Source: Candidatus Heimdallarchaeota archaeon | GTDB taxonomy: Archaea > Asgardarchaeota > Heimdallarchaeia > Heimdallarchaeales > Kariarchaeaceae | DNA: 15,339 bases | Direction: 5' to 3' | Assembly: GCA_015522385.1 (NCBI GenBank) | Contig: WAMJ01000143.1 | Location: 1 to 15,339, forward strand | Shown here: positions 1 to 7,096 of the stretch, piece by piece | How the letters are laid out: every line of letters starts with the position of its first letter | Position numbering within the stretch: position 1 is the stretch's first letter | Position numbers and translations under genes: made by a program | The notes under the pieces: model-generated | What the model saw: only the letters and a program-made list of their open reading frames with translations | The model's database searches: none | Told to the model about the DNA's origin: nothing

Positions 1-181
1 AGGAACCACACTTACCAGCCTTGCAGTTCCATCTAACTGCCAAGTCATGAGCATACTGTGCCTGAGCAAGGTGAACCGCATCGAGGACGACCATTCCAGG
101 TTCTACGTCTACGGTGTATGTCTCCATGGTGTATCCATCGTCCTCATTGCCCCTCTGGACTTTGATTGTCACACTACTCAT
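1..181 (-). CDS. sdhB: Succinate dehydrogenase/fumarate reductase iron-sulfur subunit (partial, N-terminal 60 residues)
   Basis: Only the first 60 codons lie in the window; the gene runs off the left edge. The product would be the electron-transfer subunit that passes electrons between the flavoprotein and the membrane quinone site. The visible part is the start of the N-terminal plant-type ferredoxin domain: a short beta-rich segment, then RWNCKAGKCGS, which holds the first two Cys (C53, C58) of the 2Fe-2S motif C-x4-C-x2-C; the third Cys would be just outside. The ATG at 181 lies one base after the sdhA stop (TAGGATGAG), with a GGAGGG ribosome-binding site about 10 nt upstream inside the end of sdhA, so translation is probably coupled. 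The missing part should carry the 4Fe-4S and 3Fe-4S Cys motifs. Confidence 0.9.
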   Translation of the reverse strand, partial: MSSVTIKVQRGNEDDGYTMETYTVDVEPGMVVLDAVHLAQAQYAHDLAVRWNCKAGKCGS

Positions 182-182
182 C

Positions 183-2048
183 CTATTTTCCCTCCGAGTA
201 TTTGCCTGACTTCTGTAGTTCGTCAGCTATTTGGAGAAGTTCCTCCCTGTTCTTTGTCAGGGCAAGTTTCTTCAGATCTTCTGGAATCTGAGGGTTCTTC
301 TCCTCCCTCACTTCGTAACTGTCACCCTTCTTCTTGAAGACATAGAGAACATCTGTGAGGTCATAGTTGGTCTCGGGAAAGTCCTCTCTAGTATGCCCAC
401 CTCTACTCTCCTTTCGTTGGAGAGCTGCAGCAGTAGCAAGAATGCTGACCTCGACCATATGTTTGATATCAAGGCATTGGTGCCACGATGTGTTGAATTT
501 TCGATCCTTCCCAATTGCCTTAACTCGACCAGCCCTCTCTTTGAACTCTGCAAGGACTTCGAGACCCTTTTTGAGACCCTCCTCAGTTCTCTTAATCCCT
601 GCATATTTCTCCATGGTAGCTCTGAGCTCCTCATGTAGAGCATAGGGATCCTCGTCATTTGACTCATTGAACGGTTGTAAGGCCTCACGGATAGCAGCAT
701 CAACCTCGCTGTCCTCGATGCTGTTGATGCCAGAACTCTTGGCATATTCACCTGCCCTCTCACCAGCAATCTTACCGAAGACTAGAAGGTCGGACAGAGA
801 GTTGCCACCCAGTCTGTTGGCACCGTGTAATCCTGAAGCAGCCTCACCACAGGCGTACATTCCCTTGACAGAAGTCTCTTGTGTCTCTCCATCAACCTTT
901 ATACCACCCATGAGGTAATGGGTCGTTGGACCTACCTCCATTGGCTCGGAGGTAATGTCAAGGTCTGCTAGAACCTTGAACTGATGGTACATTGATGGGA
1001 GTTTCTTCTTGATGTATGCAGGATCCCTCGTCTCTGCAATGCTTAGGTATGCCCCTCCATGTGGAGTGCCTCTCCCTGCCAATACCTCAGCAGTGATTGC
1101 ACGGGCAACTACGTCTCTTGTCAGAAGCTCAGGTGGTCTGCGTGCATTATCGTCACCGTTAAGCCAACGCATTGCCTCCTCAGGAGTATCTGCATAATCC
1201 TGCTTGAAGTTTTCGGGGATATAATTGAACATGAACCTCTCGTTGTTCTTATTTCTCAGGATACCACCTTCTCCACGTACACCTTCTGTCACAAGAGTTC
1301 CCTTGACGGACGGTGGCCAGACCATCCCCGTTGGATGGAACTGGATGAATTCCATATCAATCATCTCGGCTCCGATCTCCCAAGCGAGTGCATGACCATC
1401 TCCAGTGTACTCCCATGAGTTGGAAGTAACCCTGTAGGTCTTGCCAAGTCCACCTGAAGCAACCACCAGTGCACCGACTTCGAATAGAATGAAGTCACCA
1501 GTCTGCCGCTCGTAGGCGAGAGCCCCAGTCACGTGACCATCCTTAGCGAAGAACTTGGTGGCAGTGGTCTCCATATAGATATCAATATTCTCCCTGTGGA
1601 TTACCTCATCCTGCAGTGTGCGGATGAGCTCGAGACCAGTCCTGTCACCCACATGGGCAAGTCTTGGGAAGGTGTGTCCACCGAAGTTCCTCTGGTTGAT
1701 TTTCCCTTCCTTGGTTCTGTCAAAGACTGCACCATATCGTTCCAGTTCACGAATGCGGTCAGCAGACTGCTGAGCGTGAATCTTGGCCATAATCCAGTTA
1801 TTATGCTGCTTCCCACCCTGCATGGTGTCGCGGAAGTGAACAAGCCAGTTGTCTCTAGGGTCTGCATTCCCAAGGGCAGCTGCTGCACCACCCTCTGCCA
1901 TAACAGTATGTGCTTTCCCAAGAAGGGACTTTGTGATCACCGCAACCTTCGCTCCCTTCTCTGCTGCACCTATTGCAGCACGGAGTCCAGCCCCACCTGC
2001 ACCCACGATGAGGACGTCATATTTTAGTCTCTTGTATTCCTCGCTCAT
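183..2048 (-). CDS. sdhA: Succinate dehydrogenase/fumarate reductase flavoprotein subunit
   Basis: This 621-residue protein is the catalytic FAD subunit of complex II and interconverts succinate and fumarate. The dinucleotide-binding motif GAGGAG is at residues 16-21. AHTVMAEGG carries H47, the likely site of covalent FAD attachment. Active-site elements follow: FHPTG (H238), EGVRGEGG (255-262), RDVVARA (catalytic Arg probably R311), THYLMGG (H377) and GANRLGGNSL (R412). The C-terminal helical domain with a Trp-His pair and the ending are typical. Length matches family members of about 590-650 residues. The start MSEEYKRLKYDVLIVGAG places the FAD motif normally. The gene lies between sdhC and sdhB with one base between each stop and the next start. 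Sequence alone does not settle whether the enzyme works as a succinate dehydrogenase or a fumarate reductase. Confidence 0.95.
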   Translation of the reverse strand: MSEEYKRLKYDVLIVGAGGAGLRAAIGAAEKGAKVAVITKSLLGKAHTVMAEGGAAAALGNADPRDNWLVHFRDTMQGGKQHNNWIMAKIHAQQSADRIRELERYGAVFDRTKEGKINQRNFGGHTFPRLAHVGDRTGLELIRTLQDEVIHRENIDIYMETTATKFFAKDGHVTGALAYERQTGDFILFEVGALVVASGGLGKTYRVTSNSWEYTGDGHALAWEIGAEMIDMEFIQFHPTGMVWPPSVKGTLVTEGVRGEGGILRNKNNERFMFNYIPENFKQDYADTPEEAMRWLNGDDNARRPPELLTRDVVARAITAEVLAGRGTPHGGAYLSIAETRDPAYIKKKLPSMYHQFKVLADLDITSEPMEVGPTTHYLMGGIKVDGETQETSVKGMYACGEAASGLHGANRLGGNSLSDLLVFGKIAGERAGEYAKSSGINSIEDSEVDAAIREALQPFNESNDEDPYALHEELRATMEKYAGIKRTEEGLKKGLEVLAEFKERAGRVKAIGKDRKFNTSWHQCLDIKHMVEVSILATAAALQRKESRGGHTREDFPETNYDLTDVLYVFKKKGDSYEVREEKNPQIPEDLKKLALTKNREELLQIADELQKSGKYSEGK

Positions 2049-2049
2049 C

Positions 2050-2817
2050 CTAGATAAACCTCACTTCAGTTAGTAGACCCCAAGCAACCAGCCTGATGTA
2101 CAAGTCGTATGCCCAGATAGAAAACATACTTAACCAGAAATATAGACCGTGCTTCTCATTCAATGAGGAGATCTTTGCCCAGATCATGTAAGTTTTCTTA
2201 CTAGGTCTCTTGGACGAACCTCCAAATATGTTCCTAAATGCGTGGCAAGAGGTAATGTACAAGGTCAAAAAGAAGGCATCGAAGAATCCAAAGATTGTGC
2301 CAACTCCTATGTAAATTCCGTCGTGGAGGATACTTGAAATGACCTCATACCAGTGGAAGATCCCAAGGGCAATGGCCAAGTAGAGGAAGTACTTGTGGTA
2401 GTTGTTCAGGAAGAATGGGAATCTGGTTTCACCAGAATATTTTCCTCTTCTTCCCTCGAATCCCTCAACTGCACACCCAGGAGGGCTGTTGAAAAGGGAT
2501 CTGTAGTAGACACGTCTCATATAGTAGCACGTACCCCTGAACCCGAATGGTGCCCAGAGGGTTAAGAATGCAAATGGTAGCATAATAGGCCACCCAGAGA
2601 TATATCCCGTTAAATCGGGACCGTAGAATGGGCTCTGGTACTCAGCTCCCGGAACTACGCCCCGTAATCCGTTTTCAAAATCAAAAATCACGACTGCAAG
2701 GGAATAGATGGCAAAAGTCACAAAGGTGAATCCGAAGAGGAACCAGCTCTGCCTCCAATTGTCTTTCCTGTCAGTTGCGAATGATTCTGACGACATATTT
2801 AGTTCTATAACACTCAT
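2050..2817 (-). CDS. sdhC: Succinate dehydrogenase membrane anchor subunit, mycobacterial Sdh1-like
   Basis: This 255-residue membrane protein should anchor the SdhAB dimer and hold the quinone site. I see five hydrophobic segments at about 24-45, 74-95, 139-160, 168-192 and 222-247. It does not look like the usual heme-b SdhC/SdhD pair. From memory it resembles the single membrane subunit of mycobacterial Sdh1 (Rv0249c family): the blocks TCYYMRRVYYRS, SPPGCAV, ETRFPFFLNNYHKYF, SCHAFRNIFGG and a final LTEVRF. Conserved-looking Cys/His residues are C97, C115, H141, H155, C191, H192 and H223. A membrane-embedded Rieske-like 2Fe-2S cluster is reported for the mycobacterial enzyme, so some of these may be ligands; that is inference. 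The gene order C-A-B is also that of the mycobacterial operon. A GGAG ribosome-binding site (2826-2829) sits 8 nt before the ATG. It is the first gene of the operon. Confidence 0.85.
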   Translation of the reverse strand: MSVIELNMSSESFATDRKDNWRQSWFLFGFTFVTFAIYSLAVVIFDFENGLRGVVPGAEYQSPFYGPDLTGYISGWPIMLPFAFLTLWAPFGFRGTCYYMRRVYYRSLFNSPPGCAVEGFEGRRGKYSGETRFPFFLNNYHKYFLYLAIALGIFHWYEVISSILHDGIYIGVGTIFGFFDAFFLTLYITSCHAFRNIFGGSSKRPSKKTYMIWAKISSLNEKHGLYFWLSMFSIWAYDLYIRLVAWGLLTEVRFI

Positions 2818-2831
2818 CTTGAAATCTCCGT

Positions 2832-2843
2832 TAGAAATTTCTA
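2832..2843. promoter_or_regulatory. 12-bp perfect palindrome at the predicted sdh start site
   Basis: TAGAAATTTCTA is a perfect palindrome lying over the predicted transcription start of the sdh operon, between TATA box and ribosome-binding site. The position would suit a repressor operator. It is AT-rich, so chance is possible. Confidence 0.25.
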
Positions 2844-2860
2844 TATCTATAGAATAGCGG

Positions 2861-2870
2861 GTGTTTAAAA
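2861..2870 (-). promoter_or_regulatory. Probable TATA box of the sdhCAB operon
   Basis: On the minus strand this reads TTTTAAACAC, a good archaeal TATA box. Transcription would start roughly 25 nt downstream, near 2840, giving a leader of about 20 nt. That leaves room for the GGAG ribosome-binding site at 2826-2829. Unlike most promoters here, this one would therefore give a leadered mRNA. No start site has been measured. Confidence 0.5.
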
Positions 2871-2894
2871 GTAGAGTGACTTGACGCTCGGTTG

Positions 2895-2917
2895 TGTTTC
2901 GAAATTAATACGAAACA
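2895..2917. promoter_or_regulatory. Inverted repeat in the sdh/nitrilase divergent region
   Basis: The arms TGTTTCG (2895-2901) and CGAAACA (2911-2917) are perfect inverted copies separated by 9 nt of AT-only sequence. The site lies about 25-55 nt upstream of the sdh TATA box and about 100 nt upstream of the nitrilase promoter. A dimeric regulator could bind here. Just beyond it, 2921-2934 is a second, imperfect palindrome around GTAC (12 of 14 positions symmetric). Confidence 0.35.
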
Positions 2918-3014
2918 GTGAATTTGTACGAATTGGATATTAGGATAATGACAGATCGAACACAAAACCTTGAATCTTCACGATTTCCTTCAAATTGGTC
3001 AGATTTCACAGGGG

Positions 3015-3021
3015 TTTTAAC
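3015..3021 (+). promoter_or_regulatory. Probable TATA box of the nitrilase gene
   Basis: TTTTAAC is centred about 26 nt before the ATG at 3044. Transcription would then begin at or next to the A of the start codon, giving a leaderless mRNA. No ribosome-binding site is seen directly before the ATG, which agrees. Confidence 0.5.
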
Positions 3022-3043
3022 TTAGGAAGTCGTGTAATGTTAT

Positions 3044-3844
3044 ATGAGCATAAGCTACCTTGGCATACCTCTAAGGAAGGATGCAAATCAGTCCCCAGAG
3101 GAATACCTCTCGGATATTCTCCAACTGATTGAGAGGGAGCAGAAGGGCTATGACATCTACGTTCTTCCCGAGTACACATGGGGAAGCGAACCCATTGATC
3201 CCTCTCAACTTGAGAAATGGTTGAAAGCATGGGATAGGGACTCACTTCTTGTCCTTGGGACTGCGCTTGTCGAGGTGGGTGACATCAGGTACAATACGAT
3301 CCTTGTCTACGACAACGAGGGGGGTCTTAAGAAGATTGCAAAAAGGTTCCCTGTACTCTACGAGCAACAGCACCGGAATGTCGTTGGGGTGGAGAGTCCA
3401 CCAAATGGTTACATTGACAATGTCATTCAGTGGAAGGGACTGAAACTGGGGTTTGGAGCGTGCTCAGATCTGTGGCAATCTGACTTTATCAGAGAGATGG
3501 TGAAGGACGGTGCTGACATGATAGTGATCTGCTCAATGACAGTGACCGAGCCCCCTCTTAGAGACTATGCTAGAGTTCAATGGAATTCATTAGCAATAGC
3601 GAGGTCGCGTGAGTTCGTAATACCATTGATAATTGTAGATAGCCCCTATGAGGATGAAGAGAAGGTGACAGGTAGAGTGACCTGTGCAGTCGATCCATCA
3701 TTGAAGAAGCCTGAGCTCAAAACGATTGAAGATTTCCTGTACAAACCCAATGCAGATGGATTTCTCCGTGGAGAGTTTGACTTCAAAAAGATCAAGAGCT
3801 ACAGGTCTTACCGAGATGAGCAAGGTCTGAGGATTGTTAACTAA
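3044..3844 (+). CDS. Carbon-nitrogen hydrolase (nitrilase superfamily)
   Basis: This 266-residue cytosolic enzyme would hydrolyse a non-peptide C-N bond such as an amide, carbamoyl group or nitrile. The catalytic triad is visible: E43 in VLPEYTW, a Lys in KKIAKRFPVLYEQ (K100 is my best choice, K97 the alternative) and the nucleophile C140 in GFGACSDLW. E107 may be the accessory Glu typical of the superfamily. The length is normal for a single-domain member, and no signal peptide is seen. The substrate cannot be told: amidase, carbamoylputrescine-type and omega-amidase branches share these motifs. The gene is alone on its strand; its TAA overlaps the rfcL stop codon on the other strand. The ATG is supported by the TATA spacing. 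Confidence 0.88.
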   Translation: MSISYLGIPLRKDANQSPEEYLSDILQLIEREQKGYDIYVLPEYTWGSEPIDPSQLEKWLKAWDRDSLLVLGTALVEVGDIRYNTILVYDNEGGLKKIAKRFPVLYEQQHRNVVGVESPPNGYIDNVIQWKGLKLGFGACSDLWQSDFIREMVKDGADMIVICSMTVTEPPLRDYARVQWNSLAIARSREFVIPLIIVDSPYEDEEKVTGRVTCAVDPSLKKPELKTIEDFLYKPNADGFLRGEFDFKKIKSYRSYRDEQGLRIVN

Positions 3845-5436
3845 AAGAAATCATCGAGTGAAGTCTGGGGTTTAGTATCCTCTTTTTCCCCCTTTACTTC
3901 ACCCTCCGTTCCTTTCACATCTGTTTTCTCAGAGGTCTCCGTCCTTTCACCATCTTTCTTTATAGCTTCCTTGGCACTCTCCTTGGATTTCTTTGTTCTC
4001 TTTTTCGAGGTTTTCTTCTTTTTCTTCTTCTTGTTCAGGTCGGCTAGTGAGATTTCAAACAACGCGTCTTGGATCAGATGATCCATGCTGAAATCATCCA
4101 GACTTTCTCCAACAACCTCACCCTCCTTCAATCTGCTTGAACCTACTGCCTCGCGAGCTTCCTCGATGTAGTTCAGTATCTCAACATCACCATTGATTCT
4201 GGTCACCATCTCTATCTCACTGTCATCAAGATCAAGCCATGCGGCTATCTCTGCACCTCGGCGACCCCTGAGGCTATTAACTAAATAGGTGAATTCATCT
4301 CTTACAAACTTCTTCGGAGGGATATGGAGCCTCTTCGCTACCTTTGGGGCAAGAGCAAGAGCAACCTTGTTCTTCATCTTATATCGCCCTCTGGCAAAGA
4401 GTGATTGTGGAAGATCGGTGATATTGGTAAGCTTCTTCCGATTCCTCACCTCACGACTCAGAAATACACCCACACTCAGGAAGTTGAAAAAGTACCTCAG
4501 ATAGCTGTAGTTCTGAGTTCTGAGTATCCTCTGCAGATAGAGATCCGCGTTTGCAATTTGCTTGTAGGTACGATATAGTTCGTCTCCGTTCTTACATTCC
4601 TTATTCGCAAGGTCAAACATGTAATTCAGGAGGAGAAAGTATTCGGAAGTGGTCCTATCCACTGCCTTTCTCGCCTCCTCCTCAGTGCGAGCACTGAATA
4701 TATCGTTGAGAATGTCAACCATCACCTTGGCCCGATCCCGGTTAGGAGGAACGTAACGTCCACCTTGTCCGTGGAGGTAAGACTCAAGCTCATTTATTGC
4801 TGCCCTAATGTCACCTGCTGCTGAATCTGCAATAATCTGCAACTGATCTTCAGACACCTTCGTACCAGTAGGGTCCTCAAGCTTTGCGACTCTCTCAAGA
4901 AGCTCGAAGATGTCGAACTCATCCATCCGTTTGAACTCAATAAGTCTCGCCACCTTGCTCAGGCTTTGTACTTGTTTGGACTCAATCTTGTTTGCAGTTA
5001 GAACCATTGGGAACCTTGAATCTTGAATAATTTTTCTAAGGGCAGGTACACCACCTCTGTCATGATTACCATGGATACCATCAACTTCATCCACAAGGAC
5101 TATACGGTTGAATGTCCTATCGTCGTCGAAAGAAAGAGCTGAAAACTGGGTGAGGGGTGCCACACCACCTACCATATCAGACTTCTTCCTACTGTCACTA
5201 GAATTGAACTCCACTACCTCAATTCCGAAGTCCTTGGCTGCAGTAAGCACTGCACTCGTTTTCCCCGTCCCAGGGGGACCAACAAGGATCACAGCCTTGG
5301 TTTTTGCATCAGGTCTCCAGTTCTCTATGAATGAGTAAAGAGCATCGATGCTCTTCTGATTTCCAATAAGATCCTTCCGAGTTTTGGGTCTGTATTTTTC
5401 AACGAGTGGGAGGATTATTGTGCTCACAATTTTCAT
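3841..5436 (-). CDS. rfcL: Replication factor C large subunit (clamp loader)
   Basis: This 531-residue AAA+ protein is the large subunit of the archaeal clamp loader that opens PCNA and loads it on primed DNA. The N-terminal VEKYRPKT signature is followed by Walker A GPPGTGKT (53-60), Walker B LVDEVD (114-119), sensor 1 LTAN (146-149) and sensor 2 GDIRAAIN (about 208-215). The helical collar extends to about 380. The C-terminal 70 residues are a Lys-rich tail with a run of seven Lys, ending in QTSLDDFF, a PIP box (Q-x2-L-x2-FF) that binds PCNA. No small-subunit gene is adjacent. The ATG at 5436 has no ribosome-binding site; a GTG three codons later (5427) sits 26 nt from a TATA-like box and may be the true leaderless start, removing only three residues. 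The stop overlaps the nitrilase stop. Confidence 0.95.
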   Translation of the reverse strand: MKIVSTIILPLVEKYRPKTRKDLIGNQKSIDALYSFIENWRPDAKTKAVILVGPPGTGKTSAVLTAAKDFGIEVVEFNSSDSRKKSDMVGGVAPLTQFSALSFDDDRTFNRIVLVDEVDGIHGNHDRGGVPALRKIIQDSRFPMVLTANKIESKQVQSLSKVARLIEFKRMDEFDIFELLERVAKLEDPTGTKVSEDQLQIIADSAAGDIRAAINELESYLHGQGGRYVPPNRDRAKVMVDILNDIFSARTEEEARKAVDRTTSEYFLLLNYMFDLANKECKNGDELYRTYKQIANADLYLQRILRTQNYSYLRYFFNFLSVGVFLSREVRNRKKLTNITDLPQSLFARGRYKMKNKVALALAPKVAKRLHIPPKKFVRDEFTYLVNSLRGRRGAEIAAWLDLDDSEIEMVTRINGDVEILNYIEEAREAVGSSRLKEGEVVGESLDDFSMDHLIQDALFEISLADLNKKKKKKKTSKKRTKKSKESAKEAIKKDGERTETSEKTDVKGTEGEVKGEKEDTKPQTSLDDFF

Positions 5437-5448
5437 CAGGAAATTTAG

Positions 5449-5458
5449 AATTTAATAC
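5449..5458 (-). promoter_or_regulatory. Probable TATA box of rfcL
   Basis: On the minus strand this reads GTATTAAATT. Its centre is about 18 nt from the ATG at 5436 but about 26 nt from the GTG at 5427, the spacing seen at other promoters here. This favours the GTG as a leaderless start. Confidence 0.35.
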
Positions 5459-5532
5459 TTCTTAAGCTGAGAATCCCATTTGGAAGTAAGACCCTGAAAA
5501 ATTGTTCAGAATCCTCAAAACACTACATAAGT

Positions 5533-5545
5533 CTAAAAAGAATAA
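5533..5545 (+). promoter_or_regulatory. Possible TATA element of the coiled-coil protein gene
   Basis: An A-rich stretch (CTAAAAAGAATAA) is centred 26-30 nt before the ATG at 5567. It would place transcription start next to the start codon. The match to a TATA box is weak. Confidence 0.3.
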
Positions 5546-5566
5546 ACACCAATGAATTATTGAAGA

Positions 5567-7090
5567 ATGTCCGAGGAAACTCTCAAGAAGCAGATAGAAA
5601 AACATGGCTTCAGTATAGGAGACATAAACTACATAGTAAACTACATGGTGAAAGAAGGACTGTCTCCCCAATTGGCGATGCGCCGGATCAAGAGTTATGA
5701 TGCCCTTGAGAAAAAGATGGGTCAGAAACTAGAAGCAGATAGGATGAAGATCGATCACCTGTCCAAAGAGCTGGAAATCAAAACCCAGGCATTGGAGGAG
5801 GCTAATAAGAAACTCGAAGAACTCGGACAGGCACGACAGAGGGAAGACGAGATCCGGAATAGTCTAGAATCCAAGTCGGAGATGCTCGACGCCGAGCTTG
5901 AGGAATTGAAAAATCAACTCCAAATGATACAGATCATGCAAGCTGACCAACCATCAGAACGGTCCCCGGAGACAGAGGCTATAGCGAAATCTATCAATCA
6001 TATCATCAACGAGGTGAAGATGATAATCATCGAGTACGAAGAGGTGACCACTCTTTATCTCCCAATTGTGACTGCTCTGACAGAGGCCTTGGCCGATCCC
6101 GAGGGATTTGTCTTCTCACCAGAGGATCTAATAGCAACAATAGAGGACTTCATCTTGTTGAACTCTAGCGCACCGCCCACACAAAATGAGGATGACACTC
6201 CCAAACCAGACACTACTGCAGCACCTAGACCAATTGAGCAGCCCATTTCTTCTCCAACGGTTGTAGCTCCCACTGTCTCGACTCCAAAATCACCACCTGA
6301 TTCGGTGGCGGAGCCAGCCGACGAACTGGAAGATGTGGTACCTTCGTGGAAAACTATCGAGGAAAAGAAGGAGGAACCAAAGCCTGAACCCTTAACATTC
6401 AAACCCACAGATCTGATTAAGAAGCACGAGAAGGAGCTCACTGAACATGAAGATGTAGATGAGTCTGCAGTAGAGGAGATGCAGGAAGAGACCCCAACTG
6501 GTCAGCTCACACCCTCACAGATTATCAAACAACGTCAGAAAGCTTTGGCGGAGAGAGAAGCTAAACGTCGTGAGGAGGAGGCAAAGATTGAGGCATTGAA
6601 GCGAGCTGCAGTAAAGAAAGAGGAGGTAGCAAAGGAGAAAGCACCAGAGGAAGAATCTGGCTCCGCTCAAGTAGAGGTCAGTGAACAACCAGTCGAACAT
6701 CAATCGAAGCCAGTCTCTAGACCTGAGCCAAAAGTCGAGCCCAGACCCGAACCAAAACCTGAACCTAGACCCGAACCAAAACCTGAACCTAGACCTGAAC
6801 CAAAAACGGAACCGAAGGCTGAGCCCAAATCTCCAGTAGAAGAGAAGCCTAAGGTCGACAACAAGGTCAAACAGGTTCTCCTTACCTTCAAGGATTTCAT
6901 AAATGAAGCAAAATCCACGAAAAACTTCAACGATAGGATTAAGCTGATTTCGGATCAAGATGCCGCCTACGAGGTTCTTGGGGGAATAGGTCTTAGTCAG
7001 ATGTACAGCTATGCGACAAAACCAATCCAGATGAAAGACGAGCTTCTTGAACTCCTTGACACATGGATTGAAAACGGACCTCCTCGGTAG
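5567..7090 (+). CDS. Unrecognised coiled-coil protein with Pro/Glu/Lys-rich linker
   Basis: I do not recognise this 507-residue protein. A helical N-terminal segment (1-45) leads into a charged heptad-like coiled coil (about 45-125). A second helical unit follows (135-200), containing a hydrophobic stretch that is too polar to be a clear membrane span. Residues 201-430 look disordered, first Pro/Thr/Ser-rich, then highly charged. They contain two similar short motifs, PTDLIKKHEKEL (280-291) and PSQIIKQRQKAL (316-327), exactly 36 residues apart, and then an eight-residue RPEPKPEP tandem repeat (385-416). The C-terminal 75 residues (433-507) look like a compact helical domain. The plan of globular ends joined by a long flexible linker suits a scaffold or adaptor; that is inference. 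There is no signal peptide. It converges on the first E2 gene with a 6-nt gap, which alone gives no functional link. Confidence 0.85.
   Translation: MSEETLKKQIEKHGFSIGDINYIVNYMVKEGLSPQLAMRRIKSYDALEKKMGQKLEADRMKIDHLSKELEIKTQALEEANKKLEELGQARQREDEIRNSLESKSEMLDAELEELKNQLQMIQIMQADQPSERSPETEAIAKSINHIINEVKMIIIEYEEVTTLYLPIVTALTEALADPEGFVFSPEDLIATIEDFILLNSSAPPTQNEDDTPKPDTTAAPRPIEQPISSPTVVAPTVSTPKSPPDSVAEPADELEDVVPSWKTIEEKKEEPKPEPLTFKPTDLIKKHEKELTEHEDVDESAVEEMQEETPTGQLTPSQIIKQRQKALAEREAKRREEEAKIEALKRAAVKKEEVAKEKAPEEESGSAQVEVSEQPVEHQSKPVSRPEPKVEPRPEPKPEPRPEPKPEPRPEPKTEPKAEPKSPVEEKPKVDNKVKQVLLTFKDFINEAKSTKNFNDRIKLISDQDAAYEVLGGIGLSQMYSYATKPIQMKDELLELLDTWIENGPPR
6719..6814 (+). repeat. 24-nt tandem repeat inside the coiled-coil protein gene
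   Basis: About four 24-nt units encode the eight-residue RPEPKPEP repeat. The second (6743-6766) and third (6767-6790) units are identical at the DNA level; the first and fourth have diverged. Identity at synonymous sites points to recent slippage or unequal exchange. The unit is in frame, so copy-number change would only alter linker length. Confidence 0.85.
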
Positions 7091-7096
7091 AAACAA

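Noticed and set aside
2818..3043. Possible tRNA or small RNA gene in the largest intergenic region (226 nt)
   Set aside because: I found no acceptor/T-arm pattern such as GGTTCGAATCC, and the only inverted repeats are short and AT-rich; promoter and operator elements explain it better.
6719..6814. CRISPR-like repeat array
   Set aside because: The units are directly adjacent without spacers, are in frame, and encode a Pro-rich peptide repeat.
6515..7096. Long open frame of 193 codons on the minus strand opposite the coiled-coil protein gene
   Set aside because: Its Phe/Arg-rich product is the mirror of the Pro/Glu/Lys repeat coding on the plus strand. It has no ribosome-binding site and is covered by a much longer, better supported gene.
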